Positions 23,301-33,902 are shown, counted from the first letter of the stretch. The stretch is 64,000 bases of DNA from Dyella sp. EPa41 (GCF_016586165.1 NZ_BCPR01000007.1:32562-96561); one strand, 5' to 3'. The notes: generated by a model from the letters alone, not told the origin. A program made the numbers and translations.

Positions 23301-23817
23301 TATTGCCGGCATCCTGCACCACACGCTGGAACTGGAATCGCGCGAAGGCAAGGGAAGCCGCTTCGCCGTGCGTGTGCCGCGCGCGGAAAGCGCCGTGTCG
23401 CGCCGCCGTACCTCGGTGCATCCGCTGCCCAACGAGCAGTTGCCGTTGACCGTGTTGTGCCTCGACAACGATCCATCGATTCTCGACGGCATGCGCGCCT
23501 TGCTGCAGCGCTGGGGCGTGGATTGCCGCACCGCGCTCGACGCGGCGCAGGCGCAGCAGGAACTGCGGCGCGGGCGCATCGACCTCATCCTCGCCGACTA
23601 CCACCTGAGCGATGACACGGATGGCCTGCAGGCGCTGGAGCAGTTGCGCGGCAGCGTCGAGGAGTTGCCGCCCGTGGCGATGATCACCGCCGACGGCAGC
23701 AGCGAGCTGAAGCAGCGGGCGCGCGCCCTGGGTTATCCGATCCTGCACAAGCCGGTGCGGCCGGCGGCGTTGCGGGCGTTGTTGACGGCGTTGGTGCGGA
23801 GGCAGACGCCGGCTTAG
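20350..23817 (+). CDS. crbS: CrbS-like hybrid sensor histidine kinase with transporter domain
   Basis: The 1155-residue protein is one polypeptide with several parts. A sodium/solute symporter-like region of about 13 helices spans roughly residues 1-520. A PAS domain lies near 635-750. A HisKA domain carries SHDLLQPLNAARL (phosphorylated His near 801), followed by an HATPase domain with KGLGLGLSICERIAG. A C-terminal receiver domain has LILADYHLSDD (Asp near 1082). This is the CrbS/MxtR-type layout that controls acetyl-CoA synthetase in Vibrio and Pseudomonas. The ORF begins with TTG at 20350, nine to ten bases after GGAG; the nearby ATG at 20361 is out of frame. Neighbouring crbR-like and acs genes support the acetate-switch assignment. 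Confidence 0.88.
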   Translation: MIAGWLLLLVSLLYVGLLFVVAYAGDRRPLYPRQPRLRPLVYSLALAVYCSSWTFYGAVGTAAREGLSYLPIYLGPVVLFVFGFGLLRRLVLLARQRNITSIADFIGARFGKSHGLAALVAIIAVIAVVPYLALQFKAVAMSYSVLGGMGAPGATQFGDSALWCAILLATFAILFGTRTIDATEHHHGMMLAIAVESLIKLMTFVALAGYALWRGPGLEATAQLPLQQISEGVSPGFLAQTLLAFCAMFCLPRQFQIGVVECEDPSDLSRARWLFPAYMVLISVAVLPIVAAGLQLPQVLGGNKDAWVLTLPMSYGDRGMALLAFLGGFSAATGMVIVASVALSTMISNDLVMPMLLRVRRFRLDERADLSQLVLLVRRIAIIALAAMAYLYYRLVADTTSLADTGLLAFAAVAQFAPGIVAALYWRSASRKGVAVGLAAGFLVWAYTLLVPAMSRPATWLETGPMGLSWLQPQALFHLSGWDPVMHGTFWSLLVNVACLIFVSLRFRPNLEERLHAAMFIDPYAIDSRGAGDWRGRVAVADLRTIAERIVGERTSQRAFDDYADRRGKPLQSGEAADRALIQYTERLLASAVGAASARRILMGALSGSGLDIAEAMALMDEASQELRFNRELLSTTLENVSQGISVVDANMRLVAWNRRYLELFDYPDGMVYVGVPVADLIRWNAEHGECGPGEVEAHVAKRIGHMRAGSPHLFQRIRPDGTVIEMRGRALPGGGYVTTYTDVTAYKHAEQALIEANENLEQRVDQRTAELSEALSATANARRDAEMANASKTRFLAAASHDLLQPLNAARLFTAALRQHPGLDAEAGQLAERIDASFRAAEDLLDALLDTSRLDAGSYRADISNIALSDLFDSLKAQFAVLSEQRGLRLRVVPTKLAVRSDPQLLRRILQNFISNALRYTPTGSILVGARRVGGDVRIEVWDTGPGIAAEQRARIFGEFQRLDRPSPWGEKGLGLGLSICERIAGILHHTLELESREGKGSRFAVRVPRAESAVSRRRTSVHPLPNEQLPLTVLCLDNDPSILDGMRALLQRWGVDCRTALDAAQAQQELRRGRIDLILADYHLSDDTDGLQALEQLRGSVEELPPVAMITADGSSELKQRARALGYPILHKPVRPAALRALLTALVRRQTPA

Positions 23818-23862
23818 GCGAGAGGTGGGGCGATCGAGCGCCGGGTGCGCAAACGGCAGCGG

Positions 23863-24534
23863 TTATTCGTCGTCATCCGGTAGCGGCGGCAGCGCTTCCT
23901 GGTCGATGGCGAGGTGGCTGGCGGCCAGCGCGACCTGGGTGCGGTTGTTCACGCCGAGCTTGCGCATGATGGCCGTCATGTGCGCCTTCACCGTCGCTTC
24001 GGAGACGCCAAGGTCATAGGCGATCTGCTTGTTGAGCAGGCCTTCGGCGATCATGGTGAGCACGCGGAACTGCTGCGGCGTGAGCGTGGCGATGCGATCG
24101 GCCACGGCCGCCTCATCGGGTTTCAGCTCCATGCCGCCGCCGACGAACTGGTGCGGCAGCCACACATCGCCATCGAGCACCTTGCGGATGGCGGTGATGA
24201 TGTCTTCACCCGGCGTGGATTTCGGAATGTACGCCGATGCGCCGTGCGCGAGCGCGCGGCGGGCGACCTGCACGTCTTCATGGCCCGAGACCACGATGGT
24301 CGGCAGGCCGGGGAACTGGCCGCGGATGTGCGCCAATGCCGAGTAGCCGCGTGCGCCCGGCATGTGCAGGTCGAGCAGCAGCAGTTCCGCGTCGGGATAC
24401 TGCTCGATCAGGCCGAGCAGGGAATACACGCTGTCGGCGCAATGCACGCTGGCATGAGGCACGGCAGCCACCACGGCACGCTGGAGCGCGTCGCGAAAGA
24501 GCGGATGGTCGTCGGCGATCAGGACATCAGGCAT
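23863..24534 (-). CDS. crbR: CrbR-like response regulator (receiver plus LuxR HTH)
   Basis: A 223-residue NarL/FixJ-type regulator. The receiver domain holds acidic residues in IADDHPLF and the phospho-acceptor Asp55 in LLLLDLHMPG. The C-terminal LuxR helix-turn-helix (about 150-210) shows LTPQQFRVLTMIAEGLLNKQ and VSEATVKAHMTAIMRKLGV. It converges with the crbS-like kinase gene and lies just downstream of acs. Its likely targets are acs and the divergent porin gene, by analogy with CrbS/R systems; no binding site has been shown. Confidence 0.88.
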   Translation of the reverse strand: MPDVLIADDHPLFRDALQRAVVAAVPHASVHCADSVYSLLGLIEQYPDAELLLLDLHMPGARGYSALAHIRGQFPGLPTIVVSGHEDVQVARRALAHGASAYIPKSTPGEDIITAIRKVLDGDVWLPHQFVGGGMELKPDEAAVADRIATLTPQQFRVLTMIAEGLLNKQIAYDLGVSEATVKAHMTAIMRKLGVNNRTQVALAASHLAIDQEALPPLPDDDE

Positions 24535-24547
24535 GTGGTAGCGAATC

Positions 24548-24694
24548 GGGAATGGAGAATAGGGAATAGCGAAAGCCGCGCGCCCAGCGTGCTCTTCCGG
24601 GCTTCTTCATGGATGCCTTCATGAGTGCGGAAACTTGGGGCACAAAGAGTGTGCATCGAAACGACCTGTCCTCTATTCCCCATTCTCTATTCCC
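24548..24694. repeat. inverted pair of 22-bp GGGAATA-type repeats
   Basis: GGGAATGGAGAATAGGGAAT at 24548-24567 has an inverted, near-identical partner at 24673-24694 (reverse complement GGGAATAGAGAATGGGGAAT). The pair brackets about 100 bp between crbR and the end of acs. Similar purine-rich repeats are common intergenic elements in this order. Nothing coding lies between them. Confidence 0.6.
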
Positions 24695-24697
24695 TCA

Positions 24698-26638
<1,941 letters not shown>

Positions 26639-26768
26639 CGTGGGGCTCCTGCGGCCGGTGGTCCGGCCTCCTCATGCGTTGAATGCCGCCGCAGCGCACC
26701 ATGGCCGGCGGTAGCGCCCGAGTGTAGCGGTTAGCCAGTGATTGAGACGTTTCGCCGCGCTTTCGACT

Positions 26769-26787
26769 TTGGTCGAGGTTCGACCAA
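26769..26787. promoter_or_regulatory. palindrome in the acs/porin divergent promoter region
   Basis: TTGGTCGA-ggt-TCGACCAA, perfect 8-bp arms, lies 131 bases upstream of acs and 69 bases upstream of the porin ATG. It is a candidate operator for the CrbR-like regulator or another dimeric factor. A repeat this size can arise by chance, so the case rests on its position. Confidence 0.45.
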
Positions 26788-26855
26788 TGGGGAATAGGCG
26801 CTCGCGTTGCAGCATGGACATGCTCGGGCCGGTCATCGACCTGGGGAGGCCTGCC

Positions 26856-28352
26856 ATGACATTTCCTACCACCACCCGAGGCAGCCGGCTGCTGGCGATC
26901 AGTATCGCCTGCGCGCTGGCCCTGCCGCTCGGGGTGCATGCACAGAGCACGACAAAGAGTTCGGGAAAGGGCAACGCGCGCGAACAACAGCTTGAGCAAC
27001 GCGTGAACCAGCTGGAACAGGAACTGGCCGAGCTGAAGGCCATGATCCAGGAACAGAAGCAGGCGACCACGCAGGCCGCGCAGACGGCGCAGCAGGCGCA
27101 GGCCACGGCCACGCAGGCCGCGACCACGGCGCAGGCCACTTCCACCAAGGTGGAAGCGGCGGCGCCGAACGGCAAGCCGACGTTCTCCACGGCGCCAGGC
27201 ATGTCGGTGGCCTTGCACGGATTTATCAGCGCCAGTGCGTTCGGCCAGGACAAGACCTTCACCTACGGCAATGGCCAGAACGCGGAAATCCCGGCCGTGC
27301 CGGCGGCCGCCAACAAGGGTTCGCTCAGCGGCGTCGATGTGCGCAACACGCGCTTCTGGCTGGACTTCACCGGCGCCAAGTTCAACGAGAACTGGGGCGG
27401 CGGCGGCCGCATCGAGATGGACTTCTTCGGCGGCTTCAACGGCACCGGCGCGTATGCGCAGCAGCAGCCGACACCACGCCTGCGCCAGGCATACATGGAT
27501 ATCAGCAACCCGAGTACGGGCAGCACCATCCGCATCGGCCAGCAGTGGGACCTGATGTTCCCGCTGGAGAACACGCCCACCTCGCTCTCGCACATCGCCT
27601 TCCCGCTGGGTTTCGGGGCGGGCTTCGTCGGTTGGCGTTACCCGGGCGTGGTGTGGATGCAGGACCTCAACCATGGTGCGGACGGCCCGAAGTGGCGGCT
27701 GGATGTCGCCGCGTTCTCGGGCAACTGGAACGGTCCCAACCCCACCGGCGGTACCAACACCATCAACTACCTGACCGCGGGCAACGCGAACTTCCGTCCG
27801 CAGGTCGAAGCGCGCCTGCGCGTGGCCGACAAGGACTGGCTCGCCTATTTCGTGGGCCACTATTCCTCGCTCAACCTCAAGGGCGTGAACGGCTCGTTCG
27901 CCACGCCCATCAAGGACAAGATCGACAGCTACGGCTACGAGCTGGGCGGCCAGTGGAAGCCCGGCCCGTGGACCTTCAAGGGCCTGATCTATTCGGGCAA
28001 TGCGCTGGGCCAGATCTTCGGTGCGATGTCGCAGTTCGGCGATATCAGCGAGGGCGGCGGCTTCCTGCAGGCGGGCTACAACTTCACGCCGAAATGGAGC
28101 GTCAATGCCTTCTACTCGCAGGCCAACCCGAGCAAGAGCGACGTGAAGCGTTGGGTCATCGGCAGCAGCACCACCGCCAACGGGCTGCTCAGGACCCAGC
28201 AGGCCGCGCTCAGCCTGCAGTACGCCTCCGGCGCCTATGAACTGGGCGTGGAATGGATGTACGACAAGCTGAAGTACCAGACCGGTCTCCATGGTGAGGA
28301 GCGCAACATCAATGGCAACCAGGTCAGCTTGAACGGCCTGTACAAGTTCTGA
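26856..28352 (+). CDS. DcaP-like outer-membrane porin
   Basis: A 498-residue outer-membrane beta-barrel protein. The signal peptide (ISIACALALPLGVHAQ) is cut near residue 30. A coiled coil follows (EQQLEQRVNQLEQELAELKA, about 44-63), then an Ala/Thr/Gln linker. The barrel begins near GKPTFSTAPG and ends VSLNGLYKF with a terminal Phe. The coiled-coil-plus-barrel layout matches the DcaP family, trimeric porins that favour small carboxylates. The ATG at 26856 is preceded by GGGGAGG. Being divergent from acs and upstream of an MHS-type transporter, it probably admits acetate or related acids. Confidence 0.82.
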   Translation: MTFPTTTRGSRLLAISIACALALPLGVHAQSTTKSSGKGNAREQQLEQRVNQLEQELAELKAMIQEQKQATTQAAQTAQQAQATATQAATTAQATSTKVEAAAPNGKPTFSTAPGMSVALHGFISASAFGQDKTFTYGNGQNAEIPAVPAAANKGSLSGVDVRNTRFWLDFTGAKFNENWGGGGRIEMDFFGGFNGTGAYAQQQPTPRLRQAYMDISNPSTGSTIRIGQQWDLMFPLENTPTSLSHIAFPLGFGAGFVGWRYPGVVWMQDLNHGADGPKWRLDVAAFSGNWNGPNPTGGTNTINYLTAGNANFRPQVEARLRVADKDWLAYFVGHYSSLNLKGVNGSFATPIKDKIDSYGYELGGQWKPGPWTFKGLIYSGNALGQIFGAMSQFGDISEGGGFLQAGYNFTPKWSVNAFYSQANPSKSDVKRWVIGSSTTANGLLRTQQAALSLQYASGAYELGVEWMYDKLKYQTGLHGEERNINGNQVSLNGLYKF

Positions 28353-28361
28353 GGCTTTACG

Positions 28362-28386
28362 GCGGCGACGCGGGAGGCGTCGCCGC
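28362..28386 (+). other. stable hairpin after the porin gene
   Basis: GCGGCGACGC-gggag-GCGTCGCCGC, a perfect 10-bp stem nine bases past the porin stop. No T tract follows, so it may protect the mRNA end or weaken read-through into the transporter gene rather than act as a full terminator. Confidence 0.6.
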
Positions 28387-28524
28387 TGGTCAGCCGGGAA
28401 CGGGCTAAGGGAAGCGCCTCGACCCGACAGCGGAGAGAAAGAGAAGGGCGGCAGTCGCCGCTCCGGTGGCTTGCACCCTGAACTTCACATCCCACTCCGA
28501 CAGCACTTCATCGAGGGCATCATC

Positions 28525-30183
28525 ATGGCAACGACCGCAGTCGACATGCGCGGGTCGCTCGACACCAACCATCGCCGCGTCATCCTGGCGTCCAGCCTGG
28601 GCACGGTGTTCGAGTGGTATGACTTCTATCTTTACGGTTCGCTCGCCGCACTCATCGGCAAGCATTTCTTCAGCGGCCTCAACGAGACCAGCCAGTTCAT
28701 CTTCGCGCTGCTCGCGTTCGCCGCCGGCTTCGCGGTGCGTCCGTTCGGCGCCATCGTGTTTGGCCGCCTGGGCGACATGATCGGCCGCAAGTACACCTTC
28801 CTCATCACCATCGTGATCATGGGCCTGTCGACGTTCCTGGTCGGCGTGCTGCCCGGCTACGCCAGCATCGGCGTTGCCGCACCCACCATCCTGATCGCGC
28901 TGCGCCTGCTGCAGGGCCTGGCGCTGGGCGGCGAATATGGCGGTGCCGCGACCTATGTGGCCGAGCATGCGCCGCAGGGCAAGCGCGGCCTGTACACCAG
29001 CTTCATCCAGATCACGGCGACGTTCGGCCTGTTCCTGTCGCTGCTGGTGATCCTGGGTACGCGCCTTGGCATGGGCACCGAAGGCTTCGAGGCCTGGGGC
29101 TGGCGCATTCCGTTCCTGATCTCGTCCTTGCTGCTGATCGTGTCGGTGTACATCCGCCTGCAGCTGTCCGAGTCGCCCGTATTCCAGCAGATGAAGGCCG
29201 AGGGCAAGCACTCCAAGGCACCGCTTACCGAGGCGTTCGGCCAGTGGAAGAACCTCAAGCTGGTCATCCTCGCGCTGCTTGGCGCCACCGCCGGCCAGGC
29301 CGTGGTGTGGTACACGGGCCAGTTCTATGCGCTGTACTTCCTCACGCAGAGCCTGAAGATCGACGGCACCACGGCGAACCTGCTGATCGCCGCGGCGCTC
29401 GCCATCGGCACGCCGTTCTTCGTGTTCTTCGGCTGGCTGTCCGATCGGGTGGGTCGCAAGCCCATCGTGCTGGCGGGTTGCCTGCTGGCGGCGCTCACCT
29501 ATTTCCCGATCTTCAAGGGCCTGACGCATTACGGCAATCCCGCGATCGAGCAGGCGGCGGCGACCGCGCCGGTGAAGGTGGTGGCCGATCCGGGCGCGTG
29601 CAGCTTCCAGTTCGATCCGGTGGGCAAGAGCAAGTTCACCAGCTCCTGCGACGTCGCCAAGAGCGCGCTGGCGAAGAAGGGCATCCCGTACTCGAACGTG
29701 ACAGCCGAACGCGGTGCCATCGCCGAGGTGAAGGTCGGTGACGCCGTGGTCAGCTCCTTCGAAGGCGGCTCGCTCGACGGCAAGGCATTCGCCGACCAGA
29801 GCAAGGCGTTCGGCACGCAACTCGGCGCCGCGCTGAAGACCGCGGGCTATCCCGAGAAGGCCAATCCCGAACAGACCAACAACGTGATGCTGGTCGTGCT
29901 GCTGGCCATCCTGGTGATCTACGTGACCATGGTCTACGGCCCGATCGCCGCGTGGCTGGTGGAGATGTTCCCCACGCGCATCCGCTACACCTCGATGAGC
30001 CTGCCGTATCACATCGGCAACGGCTGGTTCGGCGGCTTCGTGCCCACCATCGGCTTCATGCTGGTGGCATGGAAGGGCGATATCTACTACGGCCTGTGGT
30101 ATCCGATCATCGTCGCCATCGCGACGTTCTTCATCGGCCTGTTGTTCCTGCGCGAAACCAAGGATGTCGATATCCGCCACTGA
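28525..30183 (+). CDS. MHS-family MFS transporter with large periplasmic insert
   Basis: A 552-residue major-facilitator protein of the metabolite:proton symporter type. The N-terminal half shows TVFEWYDFYLYGSLAAL and RPFGAIVFGRLGDMIGRKYT, and the loop between halves has GWLSDRVGRKP. Residues about 332-450 form an unusually long soluble insert with two cysteines (GACSFQF and TSSCDVA), not found in ordinary MHS carriers. The ATG at 28525 follows GAGGG by six bases. It lies downstream of the porin and near acs, so the substrate may be acetate, propionate or another small carboxylate; this is inference. Confidence 0.85.
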   Translation: MATTAVDMRGSLDTNHRRVILASSLGTVFEWYDFYLYGSLAALIGKHFFSGLNETSQFIFALLAFAAGFAVRPFGAIVFGRLGDMIGRKYTFLITIVIMGLSTFLVGVLPGYASIGVAAPTILIALRLLQGLALGGEYGGAATYVAEHAPQGKRGLYTSFIQITATFGLFLSLLVILGTRLGMGTEGFEAWGWRIPFLISSLLLIVSVYIRLQLSESPVFQQMKAEGKHSKAPLTEAFGQWKNLKLVILALLGATAGQAVVWYTGQFYALYFLTQSLKIDGTTANLLIAAALAIGTPFFVFFGWLSDRVGRKPIVLAGCLLAALTYFPIFKGLTHYGNPAIEQAAATAPVKVVADPGACSFQFDPVGKSKFTSSCDVAKSALAKKGIPYSNVTAERGAIAEVKVGDAVVSSFEGGSLDGKAFADQSKAFGTQLGAALKTAGYPEKANPEQTNNVMLVVLLAILVIYVTMVYGPIAAWLVEMFPTRIRYTSMSLPYHIGNGWFGGFVPTIGFMLVAWKGDIYYGLWYPIIVAIATFFIGLLFLRETKDVDIRH

Positions 30184-30203
30184 TCGCGCGGTGCGATGAC
30201 GAC

Positions 30204-30237
30204 AAGGGCGCGGCAGCCATGGCCGCGCCCTTTCTTC
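30204..30237 (+). terminator. terminator after the MFS gene
   Basis: AAGGGCGCGGC-agccatg-GCCGCGCCCTT hairpin followed by TTTCTTCT, 20 bases after the stop. Confidence 0.88.
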
Positions 30238-30253
30238 TGGAACACCCCCAACC

Positions 30254-30369
30254 GTAGGAGCGCACCCAGTGCGCGACCGCACCCTCTCCCCACAACCTCG
30301 GTCAACGCTTGTCGCCACCATTCACATAGGCACGCCGCCACGCCGATCGCGCACTGGGTGCGCTCCTAC
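30254..30369. repeat. inverted pair of REP-like palindromes
   Basis: GTAGGAGCGCACCCAGTGCG at 30254 and its inverted partner ending at 30369 are separated by about 70 bases. They are exact complements of one another over 23 bases. The intervening sequence holds no gene. Confidence 0.8.
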
Positions 30370-30430
30370 ACAAAACGGTGGCATGGTGGATCACTAAGAT
30401 GACGGCGCCCCTGCGACTTCCGGGTTCCGC

Positions 30431-32653
30431 ATGTCGACAGTCGATCGCCCCACCGTCAGGCAACCTCGCCGTAGACTTCGCCGCTGGCGCCGCATGCTCG
30501 GCTGGACGGCGCTGCTGCTGGATCACCTCAAGCCGGTGCGCATCTCGCTGCTGGTGCTGGCGGTGGCCGTGTTCGTGGCGATCGGCGTGGACCAGGCGGC
30601 GGAACTCTTCCTGATCGCGTTGTGGACCGATCCCAATCCGTGGCGCTACCTCACCCTGCTCGCCACGAGCGTGCTGGCCGGTCTTTCGATGTGGTACGCG
30701 GCGCGCAACGCGTATCGGTTGCGCTATCCGCGCTGGCCTGCCCTGCAGGACGAACGTGCCGCCTCGTTGCGTGATTGGCTGCCTCGCCTGTTGGGCGCCG
30801 CGGTGCCGTTGCTGGTCTGCCTGGGCTACGTGTTCGCACTGGCCAGCCTGCCGCACGGCACCTGCGGAGCCGTCGTCGAATGCGCGCAACGCAGCTGGCG
30901 CGCGATGGGGCTGTTGCTGGTCTCGGCCGTGCTGATCCTCTTCTTCGTTTCGCGCCGCCGGCTATGGCGTGCGTTGTCGCAACACGCACCATCGCTGGCG
31001 CCACCGGCGTTGCGTCCGTCGGCCGAAGCGCGCGTGTGGCGCGTGCGCGAGCTCGGCGTCATACCGTGCGTGTGCTACGCGGTGGCAGTGGTGCTGAACA
31101 TCCTGGCCACCATCCTGATCGTGCTGCGGCCGGAGGCGCTGGACGGCATCGGGCCGTTGGCCCAGCTGCTGATCTCCGCCGCCTTCCTGTGTTTCAGCGG
31201 CAGTCTGGTGTGCATGATCGGCGATCGGCGTGGTGTCCCCTTGCTCAGTGCGATGTTGCTGGTGAGCGCGTCGCTGCATTGGCTGCACCTCAACGACAAC
31301 CACAAGGTGCGGCAGTACCCCGGCATGAGCACGCACGAGCATCCGATGAAACCGCCGGCGGAATCGCGGCCCAGCTTCGATGCGTACACCGATGCCTGGC
31401 TAGGCGATCGCTGCGCGGGGCATGCGCGTTGCCCGGTGATCCTCGTCGCCGCGGAAGGCGGCGGCATCCGCGGCGCGGCGTGGACGGCGGTGGTCCTGAG
31501 CCGCCTTACGGCCATGCTCGACGCGCAACAACGCGTCCAGGGCGAACCGCTGTTTCCGCGCTACCTGTTCGCGGCCAGTGGCGTATCGGGTGGCAGCCTG
31601 GGGTTGGCGACCTACGCGGGCATGCTCGCGCAGCCATCGCCGACCCATGCGGCGACGCTTGAAGGCCGCGCGCAGGACATGCTGAGCCATGACTTCCTCG
31701 CGCCGACCCTGGCCAATGCGTTCTTCGCCGACTTCACCCAGCGCTGGCTGCCGGGTGCGTGGTTGAACGACCGTTCGCGCGCACTCACCCGGGCGTGGGA
31801 ATCGGCGGCACGCAAGCAGGGCGTCAACGCGTTCGCCGAACCCTTTGCCGCGCTTTATGCACAACCCGTCGCCAGCACCGCACCCACGCTACCCGCCTTG
31901 TTCCTCAACAGCACCACGGTGAACGAAGGGCGCCGGTTCATCCAGCATCCCTTCCAACCCATCGCCACGCCGCAGCGGCAACCGTGGACGGCGGGTTTCG
32001 ATGGATCGAGCTGGCTGGATCCACGCGTTCCGCTGAGCGAAGTGGTGCTCAACAGCGCGCGCTTCACCTATGTGAGCCCGGCCGGCACGCTGGAGACGGC
32101 GCAGTCCAATCCGCCCGTGCCCGATCGCCTGCAGCTCGTCGATGGCGGCTATTTCGAAAATTCGGGAACCACCACCTTGCTCGAAGTGATGCGCCTTGTT
32201 CGCGCGCGTGCGCACCAACGCCATCTCACGTTGCGCTTCATCATCATCCATATCAGCAACGATCCGCAGATGACCGACTTCATCGACCGGCACGATCCGT
32301 CGCATCCGTTGCCGTTGTATTCCAGCGCCTGTCCGCCGCTGCCCGGGCCCGTGCGCAGCAGCGTGCGAGGCGAGGCTATCGCTCCGCTCGATGCACTGCT
32401 CGATACGCGCGCGGCGCGTGGCGAGTACGCGCGCGTGCAATTGCTGAATGCGCTCAAGCCCGATGACGCCGACCCGGCGCAGGGCGACATGCTGTGGCAC
32501 TTCCGGTTGTGTCGCGGCAACTATCCCATCCCGCTCGGATGGACGATCTCCACGCCGGTGTTCGCGGAGCTGGACCGGCAGCTCGACCAGCACTATCCGC
32601 TGCACGCGATGATCCAGGCACTCCAGGCGCAACTGGCGCCCGACGCGCCATGA
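30431..32653 (+). CDS. membrane-anchored patatin-like phospholipase
   Basis: The 740-residue protein has about six predicted membrane helices in its first 280 residues and a patatin-type lipase domain after about residue 335. Domain signatures are the oxyanion segment AAEGGGIRGAAW (about 341-352), the nucleophile elbow SGVSGGS (about 382-388), and the catalytic Asp in DGGYFENSG (about 570). This Ser-Asp dyad hydrolyses acyl lipids in known patatins; the substrate here is unknown. It is followed at 45 bp by a radical SAM gene, with no evidence of a functional link. Confidence 0.82.
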   Translation: MSTVDRPTVRQPRRRLRRWRRMLGWTALLLDHLKPVRISLLVLAVAVFVAIGVDQAAELFLIALWTDPNPWRYLTLLATSVLAGLSMWYAARNAYRLRYPRWPALQDERAASLRDWLPRLLGAAVPLLVCLGYVFALASLPHGTCGAVVECAQRSWRAMGLLLVSAVLILFFVSRRRLWRALSQHAPSLAPPALRPSAEARVWRVRELGVIPCVCYAVAVVLNILATILIVLRPEALDGIGPLAQLLISAAFLCFSGSLVCMIGDRRGVPLLSAMLLVSASLHWLHLNDNHKVRQYPGMSTHEHPMKPPAESRPSFDAYTDAWLGDRCAGHARCPVILVAAEGGGIRGAAWTAVVLSRLTAMLDAQQRVQGEPLFPRYLFAASGVSGGSLGLATYAGMLAQPSPTHAATLEGRAQDMLSHDFLAPTLANAFFADFTQRWLPGAWLNDRSRALTRAWESAARKQGVNAFAEPFAALYAQPVASTAPTLPALFLNSTTVNEGRRFIQHPFQPIATPQRQPWTAGFDGSSWLDPRVPLSEVVLNSARFTYVSPAGTLETAQSNPPVPDRLQLVDGGYFENSGTTTLLEVMRLVRARAHQRHLTLRFIIIHISNDPQMTDFIDRHDPSHPLPLYSSACPPLPGPVRSSVRGEAIAPLDALLDTRAARGEYARVQLLNALKPDDADPAQGDMLWHFRLCRGNYPIPLGWTISTPVFAELDRQLDQHYPLHAMIQALQAQLAPDAP

Positions 32654-32698
32654 GCGAGGTGTCGCGCGGGTTGAGACATCGGCGGCGCACACTGGGCC

Positions 32699-33790
32699 AT
32701 GGCCGAATCCTTTCTTCCACCACAGGCCCACAAGGGCAGGGGTGCCGCCTCCAATCCGGAGGGGCGCTTCGAGACGATCCGCCACCACGCCGAGGATGAT
32801 GGCTGGCAAAGCCTGCTGCTGGACGAAGCGGCACCGCGACCGCGCACCGAAGTCACCGAGGAGCGCGCACGCAGCGTCATCACGCACAACGATTCGCCGG
32901 ACATCCATTTCAGCCAGGCGCTCAACCCCTACCGTGGTTGCGAGCACGGTTGCATCTATTGTTTTGCGCGCCCGTCGCACAGCTATCTCAACCTGTCGCC
33001 CGGGCTGGATTTCGAAACCAAGCTGCGCGCCAAGAGCAACCTGGCCGAAGTGCTGCGGCATGAGCTTTCCCGTCGCAGCTACGTGGCCAGCCCGATCAAC
33101 ATCGGCAGCAATACCGATCCCTACCAGCCGATCGAGCGCCGTTGGAAGCTGACGCGCGCGGCGTTGGAAGTGCTGGCCGAATGCCACCATCCGTGCACCA
33201 TCGTCACCAAGAACGCGATGGTCGAGCGCGACCTGGACATCCTGGCGCTGATGGCGCGCGAGAACCTGGTGCAGGTGCTCGTCTCGGTGAATTCGCTCGA
33301 CAACCATCTCGCCTCGAAGCTGGAACCACGCGCGAGTGCGCCGCACCGGCGCATCAAAGCGATCCGTACGCTGGTCGATGCCGGCGTTCCGGTGGGCGTG
33401 CTGGTGGCGCCGATCATTCCCGCGCTCAACGACCGTGACATGGAAGCGGTGCTCGAGCAGGCCGCCGATGCCGGCGCGAGCTGCGCGGGTTTCACCACGT
33501 TGCGCCTGCCTTACGAGTTGAAGGCGCTGTTCCGCGAATGGCTGGCGCTGCATGTGCCGCAGCGCGCGGCCCACGTGATGAGCCTGGTGCAGCAGATGCA
33601 CGGCGGCCGCGACTACGACAGCAACTTCGCCACGCGCATGCACGGGCAGGGCGTGTTTGCCGAGCTCATCCGCCGTCGTTTCGACGTGGCCTGCCGCAAG
33701 CACGGCTTCGGCCGCACCCGCGAGCTGCGGCTGGATACCTCGAGGTTCGTGCCGCCGCGCGAGCGCTCGCCGCAAGGCCAGCTGTTCTGA
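32699..33790 (+). CDS. radical SAM protein, PA0069/SPL-like family
   Basis: A 363-residue radical SAM protein with the [4Fe-4S] motif C-E-H-G-C-I-Y-C (Cys81, 85, 88). It also has family segments NPYRGCEHGCIYCFARP, NIGSNTDPYQPIERRW and VSVNSLDNHLASKLEPR. The family is related to spore photoproduct lyase-like proteins (COG1533), but its reaction is not established. No clear Shine-Dalgarno sequence precedes the ATG. The neighbouring patatin and exported-protein genes do not point to a pathway. Confidence 0.85.
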   Translation: MAESFLPPQAHKGRGAASNPEGRFETIRHHAEDDGWQSLLLDEAAPRPRTEVTEERARSVITHNDSPDIHFSQALNPYRGCEHGCIYCFARPSHSYLNLSPGLDFETKLRAKSNLAEVLRHELSRRSYVASPINIGSNTDPYQPIERRWKLTRAALEVLAECHHPCTIVTKNAMVERDLDILALMARENLVQVLVSVNSLDNHLASKLEPRASAPHRRIKAIRTLVDAGVPVGVLVAPIIPALNDRDMEAVLEQAADAGASCAGFTTLRLPYELKALFREWLALHVPQRAAHVMSLVQQMHGGRDYDSNFATRMHGQGVFAELIRRRFDVACRKHGFGRTRELRLDTSRFVPPRERSPQGQLF

Positions 33791-33820
33791 GAGGGGTCTA
33801 TTAAGCCTTATTCGAAGCGC

Positions 33821-33849
33821 TTTACACATAGGTGTATTGCGCCAAAATA
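33821..33849 (+). promoter_or_regulatory. promoter with overlapping inverted repeat
   Basis: TTTACA (33821-33826) and CAAAAT (33843-33848), 16 bases apart, form a plausible sigma-70 promoter for the exported protein and regulator genes. TACAC-atag-GTGTA at 33823-33836 overlaps the -35 box and spacer. It could be the operator for the SufR-like regulator encoded downstream. Confidence 0.5.
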
Positions 33850-33902
33850 GGGGGCGTCCAGACTGTCCGGCGTCGCTTGTGCGACTTACCGGAGATACCT
33901 CG

